A stretch of 64,000 bases of DNA from an uncultured Bacteroidales bacterium (GTDB lineage Bacteria > Bacteroidota > Bacteroidia > Bacteroidales > P3). The translations under genes and the position numbers were made by a program. A model generated the notes under the pieces. That model had not been told where the DNA came from and ran no database searches. It saw nothing but the letters and a program-made list of their open reading frames with translations. Location: the NCBI GenBank assembly GCA_900318175.1, contig ONJQ01000004.1, positions 40,362 through 104,361 on the forward strand, in the 5' to 3' direction. Shown here in pieces: positions 41,472-48,440 of this stretch. Position 1 is the stretch's first letter; each line of letters opens with the position of its first letter.

Positions 41472-42236
41472 TCACTTTCCGCTTTCCAGTTCTTCTTTAA
41501 TCCACTCGTAGCCTTTCTGCTCCAGCTCCAAAGCCAGTTCCTTGGGGCCGGTCTTCACGATGCGGCCCTCGTACAGTACGTGTACAAAGTCCGGCACAAT
41601 GTAGTCCAGCAGACGCTGGTAGTGTGTGATGACTATTGTGGCGTTGTCCGGGCGGCGCAGCTTGTTCACACCGCTGGCCACAATGCGCAGGGCATCGATG
41701 TCGAGGCCGGAGTCCGTCTCGTCAAGGATGGCCAATGTGGGGTCTAGCATGGCCATTTGGAATATCTCGTTCTTTTTCTTCTCGCCGCCGCTGAAACCCT
41801 CGTTCACAGAGCGGTTGGCCAGCTTGGTGGTCATTTCCACCACCTGTTTCTTCTCCTCCATGAGCTTCAGGAATTCCGAGCCCGACAGCGGGTCGAGACC
41901 GCGGTATTTGCGTTGCTCGTTCACTGCTGTGCGCATAAAGTTGGTGATGCTTACACCCGGAATCTCCACGGGATACTGGAAGCCGAGGAAGATGCCCTCG
42001 CAGGCACGCACGTCCACCGGCATGTCAAGGATGTTCTTGCCCTTGTATATCACCTCGCCTTCGGTGACGGTGTACTTGCTATTGCCGGCTATCACGCCTG
42101 CCAGCGTGCTCTTGCCGTTGCCGTTGGGACCCATGATGGAATGCACCTCGCCGGCGTTGATTTCAAGGTTTACCCCTTTCAAAATTTCCCGCTCGCCAAT
42201 CGAGGCGTGCAAATTGCGTATAGATAATAATGCCAT
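41472..42236 (-). CDS. sufC: Fe-S cluster assembly ATPase SufC
   Basis: 254 residues, the ABC-type ATPase that energises the SufBC2D scaffold. Walker A is GPNGNGKSTL, the signature is FSGGEKKKNEIFQMAM (the SufC form with GGEKKK), and Walker B is LAILDETDSGLDIDAL. Length and order match SufC exactly. The start at 42236 (MALLSIRNLHASI) lies 65 nt after TATCTTTG at 42301-42308, so sufC is the first gene of its transcript. SufB, the usual upstream neighbour, must be encoded elsewhere. Confidence 0.95.
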   Translation of the reverse strand: MALLSIRNLHASIGEREILKGVNLEINAGEVHSIMGPNGNGKSTLAGVIAGNSKYTVTEGEVIYKGKNILDMPVDVRACEGIFLGFQYPVEIPGVSITNFMRTAVNEQRKYRGLDPLSGSEFLKLMEEKKQVVEMTTKLANRSVNEGFSGGEKKKNEIFQMAMLDPTLAILDETDSGLDIDALRIVASGVNKLRRPDNATIVITHYQRLLDYIVPDFVHVLYEGRIVKTGPKELALELEQKGYEWIKEELESGK

Positions 42237-42300
42237 ATCGTGTGTTAAGTGTCTGATTATTCTATATTATGCTTTTAGGCAAACATTTTTGTTCAAACCG

Positions 42301-42308
42301 CAAAGATA
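42301..42308 (-). promoter_or_regulatory. -7 element for sufC-sufD
   Basis: TATCTTTG on the minus strand, 65 nt upstream of the sufC ATG. The rest of 42309-42528, downstream of the nucleotidyltransferase-fold gene, shows no gene or clear hairpin. Confidence 0.65.
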
Positions 42309-42528
42309 CATTTTTTTTGCCAAATAATCATTTTATTAACGCATAATCAATCTGCTTACCCGATTATTTATGGGTAACCAACTGCAAGTGCGAAGGGGTT
42401 GCCAACAGAATCAAGAACTATGGAGGACAGACTGTTAGATGCAGGGGAATGGCGTCAGTGGGGTGAAACACAATTGCCTATTCCAGCATGGCTCCACCTA
42501 TCATTGTTGTTGAAGAGATTCAGCTATT

Positions 42529-43545
42529 TTAGTTGACAAGCTTGACTTTCAATCTTTCTTTGAATGAGGCGGGCAGGTAGGGGAACATCCAGCGACGTTG
42601 GCTGCGACGTTTCAGGCGGGCGATGATGCGGGGAATGAAAGGCATGTCCTTTGGGACGGGCTTCAGAAAACTTTGGGTGACAATCAGGTCGTTCATGCGC
42701 TTCACATCCTTGGCGGATACGCGCTCTTTGATGAACTTGGAAAGGTCCGTGTCGGTATATTCTGAAGCTAATTGCGTGAACAGGCTGAAAGCGTGTACCA
42801 TCCCGATGCTTTTAAGGGTGGTGATGCATTCGTCGGGGTTTAGTGTCTCGCGGTTGGCGCGCAGGAACATGCCCCAGTCGATGACATTTCGCAGCGGTAA
42901 TTTATTGCGCGCAGTGAGGTGGCTGACTGTGTGCATGAGCAGGTAGACCATATTTGTCATAGGGGGCAGGAAATGGTCCTCTGGCACATTGCGGAGCGAT
43001 TGCATGATGTAAGCCTCGGCACGTCGCTGGCTGTCGTAGTTCAGATCCAGCAGCTGGCGGTGATTCTCAATGGTGACGCCGTCTATTTCCATTTCGGAAT
43101 GTTTGCCCTTGGCCTTGGCCTCAGGGAAGCCCAAGAGGGCATTTCCGCGTTCGAAATTCCGCGGGAAGAGTATGTCTATGTCGCCGCAGGGACGCGAGTC
43201 GGGACGAGGGTAGAAACGGGCCAGGCTCATCCCTTTCAGCAGGACGTAGGGGAGCCCCTCGGCCTGTGCCTTGGCGTCTATCTGTTGCAGCACCTGTTTT
43301 TGGTGGGCATAGTGGTAGCGTGTCCGTTCGGCCGAGAGTGTCCAGCTCAGTGCAATGTCGCCTTGCGGCTTCAGGTGGTCGGGAAGCAGTTCTATGGCAT
43401 CGTTGATGATGGTCACAATACCATGTTGTCTGGCCAGCCAGAACAACTTCTTCCAGTCCTCCTCGCTGAGAGGGGTGAGGTCTGCTGGCCGCTGGTTAAG
43501 CGAGCTCCGCAGCAGGATAAACATCTGGTCGGTTAGCGTAGACAT
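42529..43545 (-). CDS. Nucleotidyltransferase-fold protein (NTP_transf_5 type)
   Basis: 338 residues. The core YVLLKGMSLARFYPRPDSRP followed by GDIDILF (about residues 97-126) is the signature of the uncharacterised nucleotidyltransferase family PF14907, with G-D-I-D-I supplying the metal-binding acidic residues. LDLNYDS and a HTVSHLTARNKLPLRNVIDW block later also fit. Members often lie near capsule or exopolysaccharide genes. Here the neighbours are suf genes and a small lipoprotein, so the substrate is unknown. No membrane segment. Confidence 0.75.
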   Translation of the reverse strand: MSTLTDQMFILLRSSLNQRPADLTPLSEEDWKKLFWLARQHGIVTIINDAIELLPDHLKPQGDIALSWTLSAERTRYHYAHQKQVLQQIDAKAQAEGLPYVLLKGMSLARFYPRPDSRPCGDIDILFPRNFERGNALLGFPEAKAKGKHSEMEIDGVTIENHRQLLDLNYDSQRRAEAYIMQSLRNVPEDHFLPPMTNMVYLLMHTVSHLTARNKLPLRNVIDWGMFLRANRETLNPDECITTLKSIGMVHAFSLFTQLASEYTDTDLSKFIKERVSAKDVKRMNDLIVTQSFLKPVPKDMPFIPRIIARLKRRSQRRWMFPYLPASFKERLKVKLVN

Positions 43546-43569
43546 GATGGGAAGAAACGGTTTTGGGGG

Positions 43570-43938
43570 TTATTCGTTCAGATGGACTTTCCAATTGCGG
43601 CCATTCTTGATGCAAGGCACTATGATGTCGTCGGCAATGCTGTCGGGGAAGAAAGCATTAGAAGTGACAAGATGGAGATTGACAAATGCTGTGGTGTCGC
43701 CCTCGCCGAGGGTGGAACCAGTGACTTCAAAAGTGTGAATCACCATGCCGATGCTGTCCAGATACTCAATTACCACGGGGCGGGCTTCTTCGGGGAGGTC
43801 GGTGTAGGTCATGGCTTTTTCAAAGTCATTGGCCTTGTTTGCTGTGTAGAAATCGGTCACAACCTTTTCAGGGCTGTTGCCGCATGAGGCCAAAAAGAGA
43901 GTGCAGGCCGCGGCCATTGCGATAACGTATTGCTTCAT
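43570..43938 (-). CDS. Small DUF4878-like lipoprotein
   Basis: 122 residues with a lipoprotein signal (MKQYVIAMAAACTLFLASC, C19) and a mature domain reading SPEKVVTDFYTANKANDFEKAMTY, then a C-terminal NGRNWKVHLNE. This matches the DUF4878 fold (NTF2/lumazine-binding-like, 'P..v...fy.al...d...a...'). These are exported proteins of unknown function. The gene starts about 46 nt after TACTTTTG at 43984-43991. Confidence 0.7.
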   Translation of the reverse strand: MKQYVIAMAAACTLFLASCGNSPEKVVTDFYTANKANDFEKAMTYTDLPEEARPVVIEYLDSIGMVIHTFEVTGSTLGEGDTTAFVNLHLVTSNAFFPDSIADDIIVPCIKNGRNWKVHLNE

Positions 43939-43983
43939 TTTTTGAGATTAGTTGTTGAGTTTATATTGTGTGTTCAGAATTTG

Positions 43984-43991
43984 CAAAAGTA
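43984..43991 (-). promoter_or_regulatory. -7 element for the DUF4878-like lipoprotein
   Basis: TACTTTTG on the minus strand, 46 nt before the ATG at 43938, in the divergent gap with the LysE-type gene. Confidence 0.6.
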
Positions 43992-44043
43992 CGAAAAAAA
44001 TCCTAATTAGATACTTTTTTTCTTCTATGTCAAATATTATTCT

Positions 44044-44051
44044 TAATTTTG
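44044..44051 (+). promoter_or_regulatory. -7 element for the LysE-type exporter gene
   Basis: TAATTTTG ends 15 nt before the ATG at 44067, which rules out the upstream in-frame ATG at 44049 that overlaps the element. Confidence 0.6.
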
Positions 44052-44066
44052 CACGCTTTAATTGTT

Positions 44067-44894
44067 ATGGGAGAATTATTACTTGGCATATTGTGCGGCA
44101 TAGTCTTGTCGCTGTTTTTCAGTTTCGGACCTGCTTTTTTCTCGCAGATCCGGACCAGTATTCAGTATGGCTATCGCAAGTCATATCCTTTCGCATTTGG
44201 CGTCAGCGTGGGCGATATTATTATTGTCTTCTTGATGCTGACTGTGTTAAAAAATGTCAACCTATACGAGCTTCTCCACAATGTCTGGGTGGCATCCATT
44301 GGCGGAGCCGTGCTGGTGGTGATGGGCATCTACTTTCTCCGAAAAGAGGTGACCAGCCTTGAGGACGAGGAGAAGCACATCAAGTTCAAGAGCAAGGATG
44401 GAGACCCTCGGCGTCGCACCATTTTCATGCAAGGGTTCGTCATTAATATTGTTAACCCCCTTATTTGGATTTATTGGGTTTCGGTCATTGCCCTCCTTAC
44501 CGGGGAGCTTAACTTAACAGTTCTTGAGCGTTACATCTTTTTCCTCGGAGTTTTGGGTTCCACGCTTGGGCTTGACATTTTGAAGTGTAAACTGGCCTCG
44601 CTCCTGCAGCAGATTATCACTGCCAAGACCCTCAACATCACCAACAAGATATGTGCCGTAGCGATGTTTATCTTTGCGGGCTACATGGTAATCTCCATGG
44701 CTCTCTATCAGTTCAACCCCAAAGTCCGTGCACATGAGCAGCAGAACGAGCCTCAGTCCACCCAAATGATTAAGAAGATTCACAATCTACAGAAGGCCGA
44801 TAGCATCACCACCCTCTTCCACATGCCCCGCATCCATACCCATGGCCCCGCCAATACTCACCAAGACGAAAAGACATCCACAAAAACCGAATAG
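44067..44894 (+). CDS. LysE/RhtB-type amino acid exporter
   Basis: About 275 residues with six predicted transmembrane helices. GIVLSLFFSFGPAFFSQIRTS corresponds to the family N-terminal 'G...gPgp' motif, and FVINIVNPLIWIYWVSVIALL to the conserved 'N..NP....f' motif of helix 4. The family exports amino acids or derivatives by proton antiport. A 40-residue hydrophilic, His-rich tail follows the last helix. The stop is separated by one base from the next ATG (nitroreductase), indicating an operon. Confidence 0.75.
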   Translation: MGELLLGILCGIVLSLFFSFGPAFFSQIRTSIQYGYRKSYPFAFGVSVGDIIIVFLMLTVLKNVNLYELLHNVWVASIGGAVLVVMGIYFLRKEVTSLEDEEKHIKFKSKDGDPRRRTIFMQGFVINIVNPLIWIYWVSVIALLTGELNLTVLERYIFFLGVLGSTLGLDILKCKLASLLQQIITAKTLNITNKICAVAMFIFAGYMVISMALYQFNPKVRAHEQQNEPQSTQMIKKIHNLQKADSITTLFHMPRIHTHGPANTHQDEKTSTKTE

Positions 44895-44895
44895 C

Positions 44896-45420
44896 ATGAA
44901 CCAGACTATCCACGATTTGATGACACGCCGCAGCGTACGGGCCTACTCGGACCGTATGCCTTCCAAAGCCGACATCGAAACCATCTGCCAAGCGGGACTC
45001 CATGCCGCCACAGGCATGGGCACTCAAAGCCCCATTATCCTTGCAGTGACCAGTAAAGAGCTGCGAGACAAACTCAGCCTTTTGAATGCCCAGGTGATGG
45101 GCACCGACACCGACCCTTTCTACGGGGCTCCCGTTGTCCTCACGGTTCTCGTCAATACCGACGTGGCTGTCACCCCTGTCGAGGATGGTAGCCTCATGCT
45201 GGGCAACATGCTGAATGCCGCCCATGCCTTGGGCCTTTCCTCCTGTTGGATCAACCGTGCCCGCGAGGTCTTTGCCTCCCCTGAGGGGAAGGCTATCCTC
45301 AAACAGCTGGGGGTCGAAGGCAACTATCTTGGTGTAGGTAACTGCATTGTGGGCTACCCCATCGGCCCCGAGCCGCAAGCCCGTCCACGCAAAGAAAACC
45401 GCCTCTTCTGGGCCGAATAG
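44896..45420 (+). CDS. Nitroreductase-family flavoprotein
   Basis: 174 residues from MNQTIHDLMTRRSVRAYSDR, where RRSVR is the FMN-binding N-terminal motif of nitroreductases. GTQSPIILAVTS, APVVLTVLVN and LNAAHALGLSSCWINRAREVF fit the short NfsB-like fold; LGVGNCIVGYPIG is the usual C-terminal flavin-contact region. It would be a cytoplasmic FMN-dependent, NAD(P)H-using reductase of unknown physiological substrate. An in-frame extension to 44842 inside the exporter gene is rejected. Confidence 0.85.
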   Translation: MNQTIHDLMTRRSVRAYSDRMPSKADIETICQAGLHAATGMGTQSPIILAVTSKELRDKLSLLNAQVMGTDTDPFYGAPVVLTVLVNTDVAVTPVEDGSLMLGNMLNAAHALGLSSCWINRAREVFASPEGKAILKQLGVEGNYLGVGNCIVGYPIGPEPQARPRKENRLFWAE

Positions 45421-45433
45421 TCATACCGTTGTC

Positions 45434-46207
45434 ATGATAAGAGAAGAAACCGTTTTTGGTCCCATTTTCAGCCGTCGTTTAGGCACCTCCTTAGGTGTCA
45501 ACCTCCTGCCAGAGAAAGGCAAAATATGCAACTTTGATTGCATCTACTGCGAATGTGGATGGAACAAGGATGGCCGTTCCGACACCGTCCTCCCGACTGC
45601 TGCAAAGGTCCATCACGACCTTCAAAGCAAACTTGAAACCCTGCAACAGCAAGGCGTCAAGGTCGATTCCATCACCTTCTCCGGCGACGGTGAACCCACC
45701 CTCAATCCTGAGTTCCCTGCCATCATTGCCGACACCGTCGCCCTCCGTGACCAGTATGCGCCCACGGCCAAGGTCTCCGTCCTCTCCAATGCCACCCGCG
45801 TGCACTTGCCCGAAGTGTTTGAGGCCCTCACCAAGGTGGATAACCCCATAATGAAAATCGATGCTCCCACCAACGAGCTCGTTGCCCGCATCAACCAGCC
45901 CTCACCTGGCTACGACATCGCCCGTGTGGTAACAGCGCTCAAGCAGTTCAAGGGCAACTTTGTGTTGCAGACCTGCATGCTGCGCAGCAAAGAATATCAA
46001 TTTGACTCCTCCAGTCCCGAAGTGCTGGATGGTTGGATGCAGATAGTCCGTGAGCTTCGCCCTCGGCAAATCATGGTCTACACGATCGACCGCGCCACAC
46101 CGGCCCAGGACCTCGAACTCTTCACCCCCGAAGAGATGACCCGACTGGTGCAGCCCCTCATAGACGAAGGTTTCAATCTCCAAATCAAAGGTGCCCTCGC
46201 CCCCTGA
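45434..46207 (+). CDS. Radical SAM protein
   Basis: 257 residues from the ATG at 45434. The 4Fe-4S cluster motif is C32-x3-C36-x2-C39 in KICNFDCIYCECG, followed by the SAM-binding 'GGE'-type motif FSGDGEPTLNPEF. The fold ends with LRPRQIMVYTIDRATP. It resembles short Bacteroidota radical SAM enzymes annotated after MoaA/NifB/PqqE. There is no SPASM or B12 domain. It starts 14 bp after the nitroreductase stop, so both are probably co-transcribed. The substrate is not known. Confidence 0.85.
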   Translation: MIREETVFGPIFSRRLGTSLGVNLLPEKGKICNFDCIYCECGWNKDGRSDTVLPTAAKVHHDLQSKLETLQQQGVKVDSITFSGDGEPTLNPEFPAIIADTVALRDQYAPTAKVSVLSNATRVHLPEVFEALTKVDNPIMKIDAPTNELVARINQPSPGYDIARVVTALKQFKGNFVLQTCMLRSKEYQFDSSSPEVLDGWMQIVRELRPRQIMVYTIDRATPAQDLELFTPEEMTRLVQPLIDEGFNLQIKGALAP

Positions 46208-46290
46208 CGACAAGGGTCCGTTACCGCTGCCTAAATACAGGTTATTAAATCATTTTTTTTAGAAAAAACACTCATTTCAAAAAAAATGCG

Positions 46291-46298
46291 TATTTTTG
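46291..46298 (+). promoter_or_regulatory. -7 element for the infC operon
   Basis: TATTTTTG, about 98 nt before the infC start. The leader contains a perfect hairpin TCAATC-AGAA-GATTGA (46349-46364). Confidence 0.65.
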
Positions 46299-46395
46299 CA
46301 ACTCCAAAAAGTATGTAATAATGCTCTTTGGAAACGTATAATAAACAATCAATCAGAAGATTGAGTAGTAACAACAAACATAGGAGAACCAAGTT

Positions 46396-46974
46396 ATAGC
46401 AGTACCAATTACCCCAGGCGCCCCCAACAATAACAACAGAGGACGCGGCAAAGGCCCTCAAAAGAAAGAGGCAGAACATCTGATCAACGAGCGCATCACC
46501 GACCCCATGGTCCGTGTGGTGGGCGAAGGTATGGAACCCACCATCATGAGCACCAAAGAGGCGCTGGTCAGAGCATACAACGAAGGTCTTGACTTGGTGA
46601 TGATTTCCCCCAATGCCAATCCTCCTGTGTGCAGAATCATAGAGTACCAGAAGTATCTCTACGAGCAAAAGAAGAAAGACAAAGAGCGCAAAGCCAACTC
46701 CACCAAAGTGGTCATCAAAGAAATCCGTCTCAGCCCGCAGACCGACGACCACGACTTTGAGTTCAAACTCAACCACGCCAAGCGTTTCCTTAAAGAAGGC
46801 AATAAGGTGAAGGTCGATGTCTTCTTCCGCGGACGTTCCATCGTCTACAAAGAGCAGGGCGAAACCCAGCTCCTCAAGTTCGCAGAGGCCCTGATGGACT
46901 ATGGCAAACCCGAGGCCATGCCCCGGCTCGAAGGCAAGCGCATGCTCATCATCATTGCGCCCAAGAAGCAGTAA
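46396..46974 (+). CDS. infC: Translation initiation factor IF-3 (non-AUG start)
   Basis: About 192 residues. IF-3 motifs: LINERITDPMVRVVGEG, then LVRAYNEGLDLVMISPNANPPVCRI, then the C-terminal domain FELNHAKRFLKEGNKVKVDVFFRGR-like region. The first ATG (46507) lies inside the N-terminal domain, after the conserved INE, so the real start is upstream. Between an in-frame TAG at 46381 and that ATG the candidates are ATA at 46396 (9 nt after GGAG at 46383-46386) and ATT at 46408. AUA after a Shine-Dalgarno fits the rare start codons by which infC autoregulates. IF-3 checks the start codon on the 30S subunit. First gene of infC-rpmI-rplT. Confidence 0.88.
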   Translation: MAVPITPGAPNNNNRGRGKGPQKKEAEHLINERITDPMVRVVGEGMEPTIMSTKEALVRAYNEGLDLVMISPNANPPVCRIIEYQKYLYEQKKKDKERKANSTKVVIKEIRLSPQTDDHDFEFKLNHAKRFLKEGNKVKVDVFFRGRSIVYKEQGETQLLKFAEALMDYGKPEAMPRLEGKRMLIIIAPKKQ

Positions 46975-47028
46975 TCCAAGCGCTATCGCAACAATATAGT
47001 CTAACTTATTAAAAAACACAGTAAAGTA

Positions 47029-47223
47029 ATGCCTAAAATGAAAACAAAAGCCGCTGCCAGAAAGCGCTTCACTTTCACCGGTACCGGCAAAATCAAGAGA
47101 AAGCATGCTTATCACAGTCACATCCTGACTAAGAAAGAGACCACGCAGAAACGTAACCTCGACCACACCGCACTGGTGAGCCGCGACGACGAAAAGCGCG
47201 TCAAAAGAATGCTTTTAGCTTAA
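47029..47223 (+). CDS. rpmI: 50S ribosomal protein L35
   Basis: 64 residues, [20 protein letters not shown] and [18 protein letters not shown], a full-length and highly basic L35. It binds the large subunit near the exit-tunnel side. It lies 54 bp after infC and before rplT in the conserved infC-rpmI-rplT order. Confidence 0.97.
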   Translation: MPKMKTKAAARKRFTFTGTGKIKRKHAYHSHILTKKETTQKRNLDHTALVSRDDEKRVKRMLLA

Positions 47224-47226
47224 CAC

Positions 47227-47295
47227 GGGTCCACAGCCTGGCCCTTGCGGTGCAGGTTCGTCCTGCCGCTGCCTCAGGCCTGGCGTCACCGACCC
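47227..47295 (+). promoter_or_regulatory. Putative structured RNA leader between rpmI and rplT
   Basis: In the 155-bp gap three nested stems can form: GGGTC (47227-47231) with GACCC (47291-47295), CAGCCTG (47234-47240) with CAGGCCTG (47275-47282, one bulge), and GCGGTGCAGG (47247-47256) with CCTGCCGC (47262-47269, one bulge). L20 autoregulates through mRNA structures in other bacteria; a comparable role here is inference. An alternative reading is an attenuator or processing site, and no T-run follows. Confidence 0.45.
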
Positions 47296-47378
47296 TTCAC
47301 GGAGTTATTAACCATTATTTCGAGCACAAAAGAGCAGCCACGACTGCTGCCGCTGAAATGAAAAACAATTAAACAAAA

Positions 47379-47726
47379 ATGCCAAGATCAGTAAACGCTG
47401 TAGCTTCAAGAGCTCGCAGAAAGAAAATCCTCAACCGTACCAAAGGTTATTGGGGTAGAGGTAAAAACGTATGGACCGTTGCCAAGAATAAATGGGAAAA
47501 AGGTCAAACCTACGCCTACCGCGACAGAAAGAACAAGAAAAGAGAGTTCCGCGCTCTGTGGATTAACCGTATCAATGCCGGTTGCCGCATCAACGGTATC
47601 TCCTATTCTGTATTTATGGGCGAATTGCACAAGAACAACATCGAACTGAACCGCAAAGTTCTCGCCGATCTGGCCATGAACAACCCTGAGGCTTTCACCG
47701 CTGTTGTCAAGATGGTAAAGAAATAA
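47379..47726 (+). CDS. rplT: 50S ribosomal protein L20
   Basis: 115 residues: [51 protein letters not shown] and [18 protein letters not shown]. Full-length L20, needed early in 50S assembly and a translational repressor of its own operon in several bacteria. A structured leader lies upstream. Confidence 0.97.
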   Translation: MPRSVNAVASRARRKKILNRTKGYWGRGKNVWTVAKNKWEKGQTYAYRDRKNKKREFRALWINRINAGCRINGISYSVFMGELHKNNIELNRKVLADLAMNNPEAFTAVVKMVKK

Positions 47727-47765
47727 CCAATAGAACTAAGTGAATAACCTTTAAAACTTTATGTC

Positions 47766-48119
47766 ATGGGAAAAACTGAACTTATGCAATATGTAGAGGA
47801 TTTGGTCGAGCGTAAAGACCTCCCCGAATTCAAGGCTGGCGATACCATCACTGTCCATTACAAAATCAAAGAAGGTAACAAAGAACGTATCCAGAACTTC
47901 CAGGGCGTTGTCCTGCAACGCAGAGGAAGCGGTTCCACTGAGACCTTTACTGTCCGTAAGATTACCAACGGTGTTGGTGTGGAGCGTGTGTTCCCCATCT
48001 GCAGCCCGTTCATCGAGCAAATCGACATCAACAAGCGTGGTGCCGTCCGCAGAGCAAGAATCTTCTATCTCCGCAATCTTACCGGTAAGAAAGCCCGTAT
48101 TAAAGAGAAAAGACGTTAG
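47766..48119 (+). CDS. rplS: 50S ribosomal protein L19
   Basis: 117 residues: [58 protein letters not shown] and a basic tail ([19 protein letters not shown]). Full-length L19, located at the 30S-50S interface. It begins 39 bp after rplT, extending the infC-rpmI-rplT unit. A strong terminator follows. Confidence 0.97.
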   Translation: MGKTELMQYVEDLVERKDLPEFKAGDTITVHYKIKEGNKERIQNFQGVVLQRRGSGSTETFTVRKITNGVGVERVFPICSPFIEQIDINKRGAVRRARIFYLRNLTGKKARIKEKRR

Positions 48120-48148
48120 TCTTCTCCCGCACCGATATGCTTGGATTA

Positions 48149-48179
48149 AAGAGGGCATCCCGCTTGCGGGAGCCCTCTT
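48149..48179 (+). terminator. Terminator of the infC-rpmI-rplT-rplS unit
   Basis: AAGAGGGC and TCCCGC on the left pair with GCGGGA and GCCCTCTT on the right, followed by CTTCTTTTCC. Confidence 0.8.
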
Positions 48180-48219
48180 CTTCTTTTCCGGGCAGCTCTT
48201 TGGCCGCATCGCTATATCC

Positions 48220-48297
48220 CGTTCAACGCTCCTTCAATATTGAATCAATATAGAAGGAGCGTTGAACGAGGGGTGCGGGAGTGGGGTAGGACTGGCC
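48220..48297. repeat. 11-bp-period tandem repeats with 22-bp inverted arms, locus 4
   Basis: In-phase units GTTCAACGCTC, CTTCAATATTG, AATCAATATAG, AAGGAGCGTTG, AACGAGGGGTG, CGGGAGTGGGG, TAGGACTGGCC (48221-48297). Arms 48220-48241 and 48247-48268 are complementary over 22 bp with one mismatch and a 5-nt loop. The element lies between the rplS terminator and the thrS promoter. Confidence 0.75.
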
Positions 48298-48372
48298 GGA
48301 TTGCAAGACATGGCCGAGGCACCAGTCTTTGGTGAAAGCGAAATTATATTTTGCCATGTCAAGAAAAAGGTG

Positions 48373-48380
48373 TATCTTTG
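48373..48380 (+). promoter_or_regulatory. -7 element for thrS
   Basis: TATCTTTG, 60 nt before the thrS ATG, which is itself preceded by AAGGAG, an unusual clear Shine-Dalgarno for this genome. Confidence 0.65.
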
Positions 48381-48440
48381 CAAATTGCATTAAAGCGAAG
48401 CTAAATAAGTAACTTTTTATATATAAAGGAGAAACAAACA

